Below are positions 52,879-62,809 of a DNA stretch of 64,000 bases, in pieces. Numbering within the stretch: the first letter of the stretch is position 1; each line of letters opens with the position of its first letter. The DNA comes from Klebsiella sp. BIGb0138 (GTDB lineage: Bacteria > Pseudomonadota > Gammaproteobacteria > Enterobacterales > Enterobacteriaceae). The position numbers were made by a program, and so were the translations under genes. The stretch lies in NCBI RefSeq assembly GCF_004342285.1, contig NZ_SMCV01000003.1, positions 372,001 to 436,000 on the forward strand. The letters are read 5' to 3'. A model generated the notes under the pieces. It was not told the DNA's origin, did not search any database, and saw nothing but the letters and a program-made list of their open reading frames with translations.

Positions 52879-54447
52879 TTACTTGGTTACCCGATCATAC
52901 CAGACCATATCGGCGTTCAGGCCCTGCTGATAACCCTTCACGTTATCGCGTACCACGATCTGGGTTTTGCCCTGGTCAACGAACACATACGGCGAACTGC
53001 GCTGCAGCTCTTCCTGCATTTTTTTATACCGGTCAAGGCGTTTTGCCGGGTCCGGCTCGGCGAGCGCCGCCTGCGTTTCCTGATTCAGCTGCGGGATCTG
53101 CCAGCCGTTCAGACCGGCGACGGTGCTGGATTTACCATCATTCCAGGCGAAGGCGCTGGCGTTGGAGTGGGCATCGAAATAGTCCGGGATCCACAGACGG
53201 ATCGCCGCCTGATGCTGTTTCGCCCGCACGCGGGCATACACCTGGCTGCCGGCCGCCGGCAGCAGATCAATCTTCACGCCGCCCTGGGAAAAACTGGCCT
53301 GCATCGACTGGGCGATGGTGATAAACGGCGGTTTGTTCTCCACATCAAGGGTGAAGTGCGCATCTTTAATCCCGGCTTTAGCGAGGATCGCTTTGGCTTT
53401 CGCCGGATCGAATTTAAACGGGTTATTCTCCAGCGCGCCCGGCAGGCCGACCGGCAGGAAACTTTGATGAACGAAATACTGCCCTTTGAGCAGATCTTTG
53501 GTGATGCCGTCGTAGTCCACCAGCCAGCGCGCGGCTTCCCAGAGGGCCGGGTTTTTCAGCAGCGGGTTGGCGCTGTTGCCGGTGTTAAAGGCCAGGTAAT
53601 TCTGCTCGGCTGACGGGATACTCAGCACCTTGACGCCGGGTTTATCCTGCAGGGCGGCGATCTGATCGGCGCCGAGATCGCGCGCCACGTCGGCATCGCC
53701 CTGTTGAATCAGCAGGCGGCGGGAGGCCGGATCGGGAACGTTTTTAATAATGATGCTTTTCAGCTTCGGCGCGCCGGTGGGCGAGCTGTCGTTGGCTTCC
53801 AGCACGATGGCCTGGTGCGGCTGATAGACGCGCATTTTAAACGCGCCGCTGCCTGCGGAGTGCATCTTCAGCCAGCCGTTACCGAAATCATTGTCTTTCA
53901 CGTTCGGGGCGACCAGCTTCTCATCGACGATCGAGGCGATCGGCGTCGAGAGGATATTCAGCGCCACCGCCGGGCTGACGTCGGCGCTCCAGCGCAGCTG
54001 CAGCGTGTGGTCATCCACTTTTTTCAGCTGGCTGGCAATATTATCCGGCTGCCAGCCGAGGACGTTGAGAATAAAAGCGGGGGACTTATTCAGGGTTACC
54101 GCGCGGGTGTAGGAGAAAATAATATCTTCCGGGCGCAGCGGGTTACCGGAGGCGAACCTGGCGTCCGCTTTCAGCTTGATGGTCAGCGTTTTCGCTGCCG
54201 CGTCCGCCTGCCAGCTTTCCGCCAGAATCGGGGTGATTTTTTCAGGGTTATCGCGATCCGGCTGAACCAGGCGCTGATAGAGACTCGGTACCGTCTGAAT
54301 GCTGGAAAGCTCGTTGGCTTCCGCCGGGTCGAGGCTGACGATATCGTCGAGGCCCTGGGCGACAACCAGAGTGGTCGGCGGCGTAGCGGCATGGACGGCG
54401 GCGGAGAGCGCGGTCAGCACCAGGAATGAGAGCAGTTTTTTGGTCAT
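52879..54447 (-). CDS. ABC transporter substrate-binding protein, peptide/nickel/opine class (second system)
   Basis: 522 aa from MTKKLLSF behind AGGGA. The signal peptide ends AAVHA. The SBP_bac_5 fold has LVVAQGLDDIVSLDPAEANE at about residue 29, the motif FASGNPLRPEDIIFSYTRAV, and a late Trp/Phe-rich segment. It heads a minus-strand operon of two permeases and two ATPases (52763 to 49361). The ligand is unknown. No enzyme gene lies in the operon, so it may serve the neighbouring aminotransferase/SDR pathway or a different one. Confidence 0.92.
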   Translation of the reverse strand: MTKKLLSFLVLTALSAAVHAATPPTTLVVAQGLDDIVSLDPAEANELSSIQTVPSLYQRLVQPDRDNPEKITPILAESWQADAAAKTLTIKLKADARFASGNPLRPEDIIFSYTRAVTLNKSPAFILNVLGWQPDNIASQLKKVDDHTLQLRWSADVSPAVALNILSTPIASIVDEKLVAPNVKDNDFGNGWLKMHSAGSGAFKMRVYQPHQAIVLEANDSSPTGAPKLKSIIIKNVPDPASRRLLIQQGDADVARDLGADQIAALQDKPGVKVLSIPSAEQNYLAFNTGNSANPLLKNPALWEAARWLVDYDGITKDLLKGQYFVHQSFLPVGLPGALENNPFKFDPAKAKAILAKAGIKDAHFTLDVENKPPFITIAQSMQASFSQGGVKIDLLPAAGSQVYARVRAKQHQAAIRLWIPDYFDAHSNASAFAWNDGKSSTVAGLNGWQIPQLNQETQAALAEPDPAKRLDRYKKMQEELQRSSPYVFVDQGKTQIVVRDNVKGYQQGLNADMVWYDRVTK

Positions 54448-54556
54448 GAGCAATCCCTGAAAAATGTTGTTTTGATTATTTATGCTTCGCTACGTTAGGC
54501 CGCTTCCTCGCAGCCGTAAAGTCAAAATACGGATAACCTTATGCATAAAAAGAATA

Positions 54557-54602
54557 ATTCATATCTTCGGGTTATGAATAAAAAAAGCGCCGCGCGCTTT
54601 TT
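54557..54602. terminator. Inverted repeat and bidirectional terminator before the second peptide ABC operon
   Basis: AAAAAGCGC (54582-54590) and GCGCTTTTT (54594-54602) form a hairpin with a T-run either way, typical of a bidirectional terminator. Beside it, ATTCATA (54557-54563) and TATGAAT (54573-54579) form a 7-bp inverted repeat about 110 bp before the substrate-binding gene start, a possible operator. Confidence 0.6.
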
Positions 54603-54656
54603 GTCCATACCGCTTCTTGCCATAACAAATTTATTACAATTCAATGCGGTGTCGGT

Positions 54657-55032
54657 ATGGCGGAAATCAATCCAATCAGTACGGGCAGACGGTGAATGAT
54701 ATTGTCGCGGGCTGGCAGGGCGCGAGGCTCCTGAAGCGTGCGCCGCTCTGCGGGCGGTTTTGCCGGCTTGAGCCGCTGGATGTGACGCGCCACGCCGCTG
54801 ATTTGTTTGCGGCCTACGCGCTCGGCGATGAGGGCGGCTGGACATGGCTTGCCAGCAGCTGTCCGGCAAACGTGGCGGCCACCGCTCACTGGGCGGCGGG
54901 AAAAGTGAACGATTGAGGCGCTGGTGCCGTTCGCGGTGATTGGCCTGCGCGTGGCTGGCGACGGAGAATTTCGATACTCAGGGGAGGCAGCGGCTGGAGG
55001 TCTTCAGCGCGTCGTTTGCCGAGGCAACCTGA
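54657..55032 (+). pseudogene. Decayed GNAT-family N-acetyltransferase gene
   Basis: The start ATGGCGGAAATCAAT is followed by a 2-base shift into NQYGQTVNDIVAGW and CRLEPLDVTRHAADLFAAYA, then a stop at TGA caused by one extra T near 54914. Dropping that T restores ALVPFAVIGL. A third frame from 54949 gives AWLATENFDTQGRQ and FAEAT with a TGA at 55030, which fits the C-terminus of the same family. The conserved core of about 100 residues is missing. A functional protein is unlikely. It explains most of the 54448-55063 gap. Confidence 0.7.
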
Positions 55033-55052
55033 CCTCTCCCCGCGGGGAGAGG
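55033..55052. terminator. 20-bp GC-rich palindrome after betA
   Basis: CCTCTCCCC (55033-55041) and GGGGAGAGG (55044-55052) are perfect arms around GC. It is 12 bp beyond the betA stop on the minus strand and directly after the decayed acetyltransferase. No T-run follows. Confidence 0.45.
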
Positions 55053-55063
55053 AGGTGAGCGTG

Positions 55064-56728
55064 TTACCGGCGTACCGGCGCATCGCCCGCGACATAATAG
55101 CTCGCCGTGCTGCGCGGCAGCGGCTGGCGGCCGCGGATGGCATCCGCCATCTTCTCGCCAATCATGATGGTGGTGGCGTTCAGGTTGCCGGTGATAATCT
55201 GCGGCATAATTGACGCATCCACCACCCGCAGGCCTTCCAGACCGTGCACGCGGCCTTCGCCATCCACTACCGCCATCTCGTCGTAGCCCATTTTACAGGT
55301 ACCGCACGGGTGGAAAGCGGTCTCGGCGTGATTGCGCACGAACTCATCCAGCTCGGCATCGCTCTGGCAGTCGAGGCCGGGGCTGATTTCGCGTCCGCGA
55401 TATTTATCCAGCGCCGGCTGGTGCATGATTTCGCGGGTGATGCGTATCGCATCGCGAAACTCCTGCCAGTCCTGCTCGCTGGACATATAGTTGAACAGAA
55501 TCGCCGGGTGCTCGTGCGGGTCGCGCGATTTCAGGCGCACGTGGCCGCGGCTTGGCGAACGCATAGAGCCGACGTGGCACTGGAAACCGTGCTCCTTCAC
55601 CGCGTTCGAACCGTTGTAGTTAATCGCCACCGGCAGGAAGTGGTACTGAATGTTCGGCCAGGCGAACGTTTCCCGGCTGCGGATAAACCCGCCGGCTTCA
55701 AACTGGTTGCTGGCGCCGATACCGGTACCGCCGAACAGCCATTCGGCACCGATTTTCGGCTGGTTCCACCACTGCAGCGCCGGATAGAGCGACACCGGCT
55801 CTTTGCATTCATACTGCAGATACATCTCGAGATGGTCCTGCAGGTTTTCGCCGACGCCGGGCAGGTCGTGAACCAGCGGGATATCAAACTGGCGCAGCAG
55901 ATCCGGGTTGCCGACGCCGGAGCGCTGCAGGATCTGCGGCGAGGCGATAGCGCCCGCGCAGAGCAGCACTTCTTTACTGGCCGTCGCTTTTGTCGGCGCG
56001 GTGCTGTCGCCCTCCAGCCATTCGACCCCGACGGCGCGTTTGCCGGCAAAAATAATATGATCGGTCATGGCGTGGGTACGAATGGTCAGGTTCGGGCGCC
56101 CGCGGGCCTGGTCGAGGTAGCCGCGGGCGGTGCTGGCGCGGCGGCCCTGGGGAGTGACGGTACGATCCATCGGCCCGAACCCTTCCTGCTGATAGCCATT
56201 CAGGTCGTCGGTGCGCGGATAGCCCGCCTGCACACCCGCTTCCACCATCGCGTGGAACAGCGGGTTATTATTCTGCTTCGGCGTGGCGACGCTCACCGGG
56301 CCGTCGCCGCCGTGATAATCATTCGCGCCGATGTCGCGGGTTTCCGCTTTACGGTAGTAGGGCAGGCAGTCGAGATAGCTCCAGCTCTCCAGGCCCGGCG
56401 CGGCGGCCCAATTGTCGAGATCCATCGCGTTGCCGCGGATGTAGCACATGCCGTTAATCAGCGAGGATCCGCCGAGACCTTTGCCGCGTCCGCACTCCAT
56501 GCGGCGGTGGTTCATATACGGCTCAGGTTCGGTTTCATAGGCCCAGTTGTAGCGTTTGCCCTGCAGCGGGTAGGCCAGCGCGGCCGGCATCTGGGTGCGA
56601 AAATCAAAGCGATAATCCGGACCGCCGGCTTCCAGCAGCAGAACGGTGGTGTGCGGATCTTCCGTCAGCCGTGTCGCCAGTACGTTGCCGGCGGAGCCGG
56701 CGCCAATAATAATGTAGTCAAACTGCAA
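55064..56728 (-). CDS. betA: Choline dehydrogenase BetA
   Basis: 554 aa. Starts at TTG (56726-56728) behind AGGAGGTCATTT, with [20 protein letters not shown] as the FAD-binding N-terminus, [14 protein letters not shown], and the late [15 protein letters not shown] with the catalytic His region of GMC oxidoreductases. Near-identical to E. coli BetA as I recall it. This membrane-associated enzyme oxidises choline to betaine aldehyde. It follows betB with 14 bp between them. Confidence 0.96.
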   Translation of the reverse strand: MQFDYIIIGAGSAGNVLATRLTEDPHTTVLLLEAGGPDYRFDFRTQMPAALAYPLQGKRYNWAYETEPEPYMNHRRMECGRGKGLGGSSLINGMCYIRGNAMDLDNWAAAPGLESWSYLDCLPYYRKAETRDIGANDYHGGDGPVSVATPKQNNNPLFHAMVEAGVQAGYPRTDDLNGYQQEGFGPMDRTVTPQGRRASTARGYLDQARGRPNLTIRTHAMTDHIIFAGKRAVGVEWLEGDSTAPTKATASKEVLLCAGAIASPQILQRSGVGNPDLLRQFDIPLVHDLPGVGENLQDHLEMYLQYECKEPVSLYPALQWWNQPKIGAEWLFGGTGIGASNQFEAGGFIRSRETFAWPNIQYHFLPVAINYNGSNAVKEHGFQCHVGSMRSPSRGHVRLKSRDPHEHPAILFNYMSSEQDWQEFRDAIRITREIMHQPALDKYRGREISPGLDCQSDAELDEFVRNHAETAFHPCGTCKMGYDEMAVVDGEGRVHGLEGLRVVDASIMPQIITGNLNATTIMIGEKMADAIRGRQPLPRSTASYYVAGDAPVRR

Positions 56729-56742
56729 AAATGACCTCCTGG

Positions 56743-58215
56743 TTAAAATATGGAGTGAAACTGAGCCATCTCAACCTGGATGGATTTTACCTGGGTGTAG
56801 CTCTGGAGCGTCATGACGCCGTTTTCGCGGCCGATACCGGAGTGCTTATAGCCGCCGACCGGCATCTCCGCCGGGGATTCGCCCCAGCTGTTGATCCAGC
56901 AGATCCCGGCTTCAAGCTGATGAATCACGCGGTGGGCGCGATTTAAGTCCGGGGTGACCACTCCTGCCGCCAGACCGTATTCGGTGGCGTTGGCGCGGCG
57001 AATCACTTCCGCCTCGTCTTCATAGGTCAGAATCGACATCACCGGGCCAAAGATCTCTTCGCGGACGATGGTCATCTCGTCATGGCAGTCGCTAAAGACG
57101 GTCGGGGCAACCCACGCGCCGCTGGCGAAGGCGTCGCCTTGCAGCACGCCGCCGCCGCACAGCAGACGCGCGCCTTCCCGCTTACCGCTCTCGATATAGC
57201 GCAGGACGTTGTCGCGGTGCGGGAAGCTGACCAGCGGACCAAAGTTGGTGTGCTCATCGAACAGATCGCCGGGACGAATCCGCGCCACGCGGGCGAGGAT
57301 TTTCTCTTCGAACGCCGCTTTCGCGCGCGCCGGGATAAACACCCGGGTGCCGTTGGTGCAGACCTGGCCGGAACTGTAGAAGTTGGCCATCATCGCGATA
57401 TCGGCGGCGAGGTCGAGGTCGGCATCGTCGCAGACGATCAGCGGCGACTTGCCGCCCAGCTCCATGGTGACTTCCTTCAGCGACGAAGCGGCAGAGTTTG
57501 CCATCACTTTTTTGCCGCTGGCGACGCCGCCGGTGAACGAGACTTTGGCGATATCCGGGTGTTCAGTCAGATACCGCCCGGTTTCGGCGCCGATCCCCGG
57601 CAGGACGTTAAAGACGCCGTCCGGCAGGCCGGCTTCGCGGTAGATCTCCGCCAGTTTGAGGGCGGTCAGCGGGGTCACTTCACTTGGCTTAAAAATCATC
57701 GCGTTTCCGGCGGCCAGCGCCGGCGCCGATTTCCACAGCGCGATCTGGATCGGGTAGTTCCACGCGCCGATGCCGGCAACCACGCCCAGCGGCTCGCGGC
57801 GGGTATAGATAAATGAACTGTCGCGCAGCGGGATCTGGCTGCCTTCCAGCGCCGGGATCAGGCCGGCGTAATACTCCAGCACGTCGGCGCCGGTAACGAT
57901 ATCGACCGCGGCGGTTTCGCTCAGCGGTTTACCGGTATCCAGCGTCTCCAGACGCGCCAGCTCGTCGTTACGCTGGCGCAAAATATCCACCGCTTTACGC
58001 AGGATACGCGAACGCGCCATGGCGCTCATCGCCGCCCACACCTTTTGCCCCTGTTGGGCGCTTTTTACCGCCCGGTCGACGTCTTCGCGACCCGCAGCCT
58101 GGACCGTCGCCAGCACTTCCCCGGTGGCAGGGTTGATGGTCTCGAAGGTTTTCCCGCTGGTGGCAGGGACGTAACCACCGTGGATATAAAGCTGCTGTTC
58201 GGCCATTCGGGACAT
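56743..58215 (-). CDS. betB: Betaine aldehyde dehydrogenase BetB
   Basis: 490 aa from [10 protein letters not shown] behind GGAGGAAA, the E. coli length (a start four codons upstream is unlikely). NAD-site features are [18 protein letters not shown] and the FTGGVASGK stretch; the catalytic Glu is in MELGGKSPL and Cys in [11 protein letters not shown]. It oxidises betaine aldehyde to glycine betaine. It lies between betI and betA in one operon. Confidence 0.97.
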   Translation of the reverse strand: MSRMAEQQLYIHGGYVPATSGKTFETINPATGEVLATVQAAGREDVDRAVKSAQQGQKVWAAMSAMARSRILRKAVDILRQRNDELARLETLDTGKPLSETAAVDIVTGADVLEYYAGLIPALEGSQIPLRDSSFIYTRREPLGVVAGIGAWNYPIQIALWKSAPALAAGNAMIFKPSEVTPLTALKLAEIYREAGLPDGVFNVLPGIGAETGRYLTEHPDIAKVSFTGGVASGKKVMANSAASSLKEVTMELGGKSPLIVCDDADLDLAADIAMMANFYSSGQVCTNGTRVFIPARAKAAFEEKILARVARIRPGDLFDEHTNFGPLVSFPHRDNVLRYIESGKREGARLLCGGGVLQGDAFASGAWVAPTVFSDCHDEMTIVREEIFGPVMSILTYEDEAEVIRRANATEYGLAAGVVTPDLNRAHRVIHQLEAGICWINSWGESPAEMPVGGYKHSGIGRENGVMTLQSYTQVKSIQVEMAQFHSIF

Positions 58216-58226
58216 GGTTTCCTCCA

Positions 58227-58820
58227 TTATTGAGAAGTCGGTGGCAGATACTGGCTGATGAAATGGTCGGCGAGCGTTTCGGCGCGGGCTTTATCGAGCG
58301 GTTTACCGCTCAGCGCCGCGCGTAGCCACAGCCCGTCGATTAAGGCGGAGAGGCCATATCCGGCCTCCTGCGCCCGTTCGCGCGGCAGTTCGCGCTGAAA
58401 TTCATACACGATATTCGACAGCAGGCGCTTGCTGCTCACCTGCTGCAGACGATAGAGCATCGGCTGATGCATGCTGCTGGCCCAGAAGGCGAGCCAGGCT
58501 TTCATCGCCGCACCGCTGATCTGGCTGTCGTCGAAGTTGCCGGCCACGATGGCCCGCAGCCGTTTGCCGGCGCTGGCGCCGGGCAGGGCCTGCAAACGGC
58601 TCAGCACCGCCAGCCGGAGCTGGCCGGTGATATCCCGCATCGTCGCTTCCAGCAGCCCGTTCTTATCCTTAAAGTAGTGACTAATGATGCCGGTCGATAC
58701 GCCTGCCCGTCGGGCAATCTGCGCGACAGTCGCATCATGCATCCCCACCTCGTTTATCGCCTCCAGGGTAGCGTCAATGAGCTGCCGCTGGCGTATCGGT
58801 TGCATCCCCAGTTTGGGCAT
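58227..58820 (-). CDS. betI: BetI, choline-responsive TetR-family repressor
   Basis: 197 aa from [11 protein letters not shown], which matches the E. coli start; a start at 58838 lacks a ribosome site. N-terminal TetR helix-turn-helix [20 protein letters not shown]-terminal choline-sensing domain. It represses betT and betIBA; choline relieves this. It is the first gene of betIBA and is divergent to betT. Confidence 0.96.
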   Translation of the reverse strand: MPKLGMQPIRQRQLIDATLEAINEVGMHDATVAQIARRAGVSTGIISHYFKDKNGLLEATMRDITGQLRLAVLSRLQALPGASAGKRLRAIVAGNFDDSQISGAAMKAWLAFWASSMHQPMLYRLQQVSSKRLLSNIVYEFQRELPRERAQEAGYGLSALIDGLWLRAALSGKPLDKARAETLADHFISQYLPPTSQ

Positions 58821-58869
58821 TTCGTTGGTTCCATTCATCAGCTTTGTTTATCTATTAAAGCGGTTTTTG

Positions 58870-58883
58870 ATTGGACGTTCAAT
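58870..58883. promoter_or_regulatory. BetI operator between betI and betT
   Basis: ATTGGACGTTCAAT at 58870-58883 is an imperfect palindrome (ATTG and CAAT ends around an ACGT centre) between the divergent start codons (58820 and 58949). Its shape and position fit the BetI site described for the E. coli bet region as I recall it. Confidence 0.65.
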
Positions 58884-58948
58884 ATAAAATGTGTCTTAAT
58901 TGTTACCGTTTTGGATTTCAATAGTTGCAAAAACAGTGAGGATACTGG

Positions 58949-60982
58949 ATGACAGACCTTTCGCCGAGCAGAGAAAAGGACAAAATCAATCCGGTGGTTT
59001 TTTATACTTCCGCCGGACTGATTTTGTTGTTTTCCCTGATGACTATCTTCTTCAGCGATTTTTCCGCGGCCTGGATTGGCCGTACCCTGAACTGGGTTTC
59101 GAAGACTTTTGGCTGGTATTATTTGCTGGCAGCGACGCTGTATATCGTGTTTGTGGTGTGCATCGCCTGCTCGCGCTTCGGTTCGGTGAAGCTCGGGCCT
59201 GAGCACTCGAAACCGGAGTTTAGCGTCCTGAGCTGGGCGGCGATGCTGTTCGCCGCCGGTATCGGCATCGACCTGATGTTCTTCTCGGTCGCCGAGCCGG
59301 TCACTCAGTATATGCAGCCGCCGGAAGGGGCGGGGCAGACGATGGAGGCCGCGCGCCAGTCGATGGTCTGGACGCTGTTCCACTACGGCCTGACCGGCTG
59401 GTCGATGTATGCCCTGATGGGAATGGCGCTGGGATACTTTAGCTATCGTTATAATTTACCGCTCACCATCCGTTCCGCGCTGTATCCGATCTTCGGTAAA
59501 AAGATTAACGGACCCATCGGCCATAGCGTTGATATCGCGGCGGTGATCGGCACCATTTTTGGCATCGCCACCACCCTCGGTATCGGCGTGGTGCAGCTCA
59601 ATTACGGCCTGAACGTGCTGTTTGATATTCCGGACTCGCTGGCAGCGAAGGCGGGGCTGATCGTACTGTCGGTGATCATCGCCACCATCTCGGTGACCTC
59701 CGGCGTCGATAAAGGGATTCGTATTCTTTCCGAGCTGAACGTGGTGCTGGCGCTGGGGCTGATTCTGTTCGTCCTGTTTATGGGCGATACCGAGTTCCTG
59801 CTTAACGCGCTGGTGCTGAACGTCGGCGACTACGTGAACCGCTTTATGGGCATGACGCTCAATAGCTTCGCCTTCGACCGCCCGGTGGAGTGGATGAACA
59901 ACTGGACGCTGTTCTTCTGGGCGTGGTGGGTGGCCTGGTCGCCGTTTGTCGGCCTGTTCCTCGCGCGGATCTCGCGCGGGCGGACCATTCGTCAGTTTGT
60001 GCTGGGGACGCTGATTATTCCGTTTACCTTCACTCTGCTGTGGCTGTCGGTGTTCGGCAACAGCGCGCTGTATGAAATTATCCATGGCAACGCCGCCTTT
60101 GCCGCAGAGGCGATGGCCCACCCGGAGCGCGGCTTCTATAATCTGCTGGCGCAGTATCCGGCGTTTACCTTCAGCGCCTCGGTCGCCACCATTACCGGCC
60201 TGCTGTTTTACGTGACCTCTGCCGACTCCGGCGCGCTGGTGCTGGGGAACTTCACTTCGAAGCTCAAGGATATCAACAGCGATGCGCCGAACTGGCTGCG
60301 CATCTTCTGGTCGGTGGCGATCGGCCTGCTGACTATCGGGATGCTGATGACTAACGGTATTTCGGCGCTGCAGAACACCACGGTGATCATGGGGCTGCCG
60401 TTCAGTTTCGTGATCTTCTTCGTGATGGCCGGGCTTTATAAATCGCTGAAGGTGGAAGATTATCGCCGCGAGAGCGCCAACCGCGATACCGCGCCGCGTC
60501 CGCTCGGCGTGCAGGATCGCCTGAGCTGGAAGAAGCGTCTGTCGCGACTGATGAACTACCCGGGGACGCGCTATACCCGCCAGATGATGGAGACGGTCTG
60601 CTTCCCGGCGATGGAAGAGGTTGCCCAGGAGCTGAAGCTGCGCGGCGCCTACGTCGAGCTGAAAAGCCTGCCGCCGGAAGAGGGGGATAATCTCGGTCAT
60701 CTCGATCTGCTGGTGCATATGGGCGATGAACAGAACTTTGTCTATCAAATCTGGCCGCAGCAGTATTCGATTCCGGGCTTTACCTATCGGGCGCGCAGCG
60801 GCAAGTCGACCTACTATCGCCTGGAGACGTTCCTGCTGGAGGGCAGCCAGGGCAATGACCTGATGGACTACAGCAAAGAGCAGGTGATTACCGATATTCT
60901 CGACCAGTACGAGCGCCACCTGAACTTTATCCACCTGCACCGCGAAGCGCCGGGGAACAGCGTGACCTTCCCGGGAATGTAG
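58949..60982 (+). CDS. betT: Choline transporter BetT (BCCT family)
   Basis: 677 aa, the E. coli BetT length. Twelve membrane segments, with the BCCT signature around WTLFFWAWWVAWSPFVGLFL. A long cytoplasmic C-terminal domain from about residue 510 (YRRESANRDTAPRPLG to HREAPGNSV) distinguishes BetT from other BCCTs and couples uptake to osmotic strength. Proton-driven, high-affinity choline uptake supplies betA and betB. RBS GAGGA. Confidence 0.97.
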   Translation: MTDLSPSREKDKINPVVFYTSAGLILLFSLMTIFFSDFSAAWIGRTLNWVSKTFGWYYLLAATLYIVFVVCIACSRFGSVKLGPEHSKPEFSVLSWAAMLFAAGIGIDLMFFSVAEPVTQYMQPPEGAGQTMEAARQSMVWTLFHYGLTGWSMYALMGMALGYFSYRYNLPLTIRSALYPIFGKKINGPIGHSVDIAAVIGTIFGIATTLGIGVVQLNYGLNVLFDIPDSLAAKAGLIVLSVIIATISVTSGVDKGIRILSELNVVLALGLILFVLFMGDTEFLLNALVLNVGDYVNRFMGMTLNSFAFDRPVEWMNNWTLFFWAWWVAWSPFVGLFLARISRGRTIRQFVLGTLIIPFTFTLLWLSVFGNSALYEIIHGNAAFAAEAMAHPERGFYNLLAQYPAFTFSASVATITGLLFYVTSADSGALVLGNFTSKLKDINSDAPNWLRIFWSVAIGLLTIGMLMTNGISALQNTTVIMGLPFSFVIFFVMAGLYKSLKVEDYRRESANRDTAPRPLGVQDRLSWKKRLSRLMNYPGTRYTRQMMETVCFPAMEEVAQELKLRGAYVELKSLPPEEGDNLGHLDLLVHMGDEQNFVYQIWPQQYSIPGFTYRARSGKSTYYRLETFLLEGSQGNDLMDYSKEQVITDILDQYERHLNFIHLHREAPGNSVTFPGM

Positions 60983-61071
60983 CCAGACTGACGCTTTTCG
61001 GCAAACGGCGTGGTCCGGTTAAATCGACGGGGTAAAACGCCGGGAAATGTCGGATGCCGGCGGGCAAGAGT

Positions 61072-61102
61072 AAAAATGCGGAGGAGGATCCTCCGCATTT
61101 TT
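61072..61102. terminator. Bidirectional terminator between betT and the SDR genes
   Basis: AAAAATGCGGAGG (61072-61084) and CCTCCGCATTTTT (61090-61102) are perfect 13-bp arms around AGGAT, with T-runs at both ends, between convergent stops (60982 and 61127). Confidence 0.9.
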
Positions 61103-61126
61103 GTACGTCCGTCAGGATAGGGCCGA

Positions 61127-61912
61127 TTACCAGCAGACAAATCCGCCGTCGACCACCAAATCCACCCCGGTACAAAATGAGGCCGCATCGCTGGCGAGAA
61201 ACAGCGCGGGGCCGGCCATCTCTTCCACTTTCGCCATCCGCTGCATGGGGGTCTGGCTTTCAAACTCGCGGGTCTGATGCACCATCTCCGGGCGAGTGTT
61301 CATCGGCGTGGCGGTGTAACCCGGGCTGATGGAGTTGACGCGAATCCCTTTATTTACCCACTCCATCGCCAGGCTTTTGGAAAGATGAATCACGCCGGCT
61401 TTCGCGCTGTTGTAATGCGCCTGTTCGAGCCCGCGGTTAACGATAATGCCGGACATCGAAGCGATATTGATAATCGAGCCGCCGCCGGATTCCAGCATCA
61501 GTTCCGCTTGCGCTTTACAGGAGTTCCAGACGCCGGTGAGATTGATATCAATAACCCGTTGCCACTGCGCCGTTTCCATTTCAAGCGCCGGGTTGGCGTT
61601 GGCGATGCCGGCGGCATTGACGGCGATATCGAGACGGCCAAAGCGACTTTTAGCCAGCGCGACGGCGGCGCGAAGCTCGCTGAGCTGGCGTACATCGCCG
61701 GTGTACAGGCAGGCTTGTCCGCCGATAGCCTCGATATTGCTGACGGTCTGTGCGAGACCGCCGTCTTCGCGCAGATCAAAGCACACCACCCGGGCGCCCG
61801 CGCTGGCAAGGCCGTAAGCGATCGTCTGGCCGATGCCGCTGCCGGCGCCGGTGACGAAGGCGACGCGGTCCTGCAGATTAAACAGCTGCTGAGCAAAATC
61901 TTTTGCGATCAT
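61127..61912 (-). CDS. SDR-family dehydrogenase (sugar/polyol type, first)
   Basis: 261 aa from MIAKDFAQQLF; the longer frame to 61948 overlaps the next gene. Rossmann motif VAFVTGAGSGIGQTI, NAAGIANA, Ser in INIASMSG, YxxxK as AHYNSAKAG, and the sugar-SDR ending GVDLVVDGGFVCW. It lies 35 bp downstream of a second SDR and in line with an RbsC-like permease, pointing to oxidation of an imported sugar alcohol or sugar acid. The substrate is unknown. Confidence 0.88.
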   Translation of the reverse strand: MIAKDFAQQLFNLQDRVAFVTGAGSGIGQTIAYGLASAGARVVCFDLREDGGLAQTVSNIEAIGGQACLYTGDVRQLSELRAAVALAKSRFGRLDIAVNAAGIANANPALEMETAQWQRVIDINLTGVWNSCKAQAELMLESGGGSIINIASMSGIIVNRGLEQAHYNSAKAGVIHLSKSLAMEWVNKGIRVNSISPGYTATPMNTRPEMVHQTREFESQTPMQRMAKVEEMAGPALFLASDAASFCTGVDLVVDGGFVCW

Positions 61913-61947
61913 AGTGATTACTCTTGTGGTCAATACCCTGGCGGGCA

Positions 61948-62745
61948 TTACGACATAATTAAGCCGCCATCAATGTTAATGGTTTGCCCGGTGAGATAGC
62001 GCGCATCGTCAGAGGCGAGAAAGGCCACCAGCCCGGCGACATCTTGCGGTTTACCGGCCCGTTTCAGCGGTATGCCTTCAACCCATTCCGCCATCAGCTC
62101 ACCTTTGCCGTAGCGCTTCTGCTCGGTGCTGAGAATTTCGCCCCACACGCGGTCGTTGTAGTCCCACATTTCGCTTTCAATAATGCCGGGGCAGAAGGCG
62201 TTAACGGTGATATTCCATGGCGCCAGCTCGTGGGCGAGGCTTTGCGTAATGCCGATCACGCCCATCTTGCTGGCGGCGTAATGTGGGGTATAGATAAACC
62301 CCTGACGTCCCTGACCGGAGGAGGTATTGATCAAACTCCCGTGGTTTTGTTTAACCATGTATTTGGCCGCCTCCCGGCAGCACAGCCAGACGCCGGTGGT
62401 GTTAACCGCCAGCACTTTTTCGAAATCCGCTTTCGGCATGCGATCGAAATAATCGATGGTGATCACGCCGGCGTTTTGAATCGAGACGTCGATAGTGCCA
62501 AAGCGGGCCGCGGCTTGTGCATAGAGGGACTGAACCTGCGCTTCATGGGTGACATCGACCTGCAGCGACAAAATATCGGCCTGATAGCGCTGGCGTAGCG
62601 TTTCGGCGGTTTCATGAACCCGTTCGGCGTTGGACACCATGACCAGATTGGCGCCATCGCGGGCGAAGCGTTCTGCAATGCCCGCACCGATACCGCGGCA
62701 GGCGCCGGTAATAACAACCGTTTTGTTATGGAAATCTCGTTGCAT
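61948..62745 (-). CDS. SDR-family dehydrogenase (sorbitol/arabinitol-type, second)
   Basis: 265 aa. VVITGACRGIGAGIAERFA, QNAGVI, Ser in LINTSSGQG, YxxxK as PHYAASKMG, and the polyol SDR segment PGIIESEMWDYNDRVWG, which resembles bacterial sorbitol and related polyol dehydrogenases. The ending is TGQTINIDGGLIMS. It lies 64 bp downstream of the permease gene, in the same direction, so is probably the same operon. Confidence 0.88.
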   Translation of the reverse strand: MQRDFHNKTVVITGACRGIGAGIAERFARDGANLVMVSNAERVHETAETLRQRYQADILSLQVDVTHEAQVQSLYAQAAARFGTIDVSIQNAGVITIDYFDRMPKADFEKVLAVNTTGVWLCCREAAKYMVKQNHGSLINTSSGQGRQGFIYTPHYAASKMGVIGITQSLAHELAPWNITVNAFCPGIIESEMWDYNDRVWGEILSTEQKRYGKGELMAEWVEGIPLKRAGKPQDVAGLVAFLASDDARYLTGQTINIDGGLIMS

Positions 62746-62809
62746 GTTTTTTTCCCTTTCGATAAGCCGGGCGCCAGGGCCCGGCGGAATAAGTGAATGC
62801 GTCAGGCCG

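Noticed and set aside
55244-56734. A 496-codon plus-strand frame opposite betA
   Set aside because: It is a shadow of betA; the composition is biased and no family is recognisable.
59456-60940. A 494-codon minus-strand frame opposite betT
   Set aside because: It is the mirror of a conserved transporter with no motif or ribosome site of its own.
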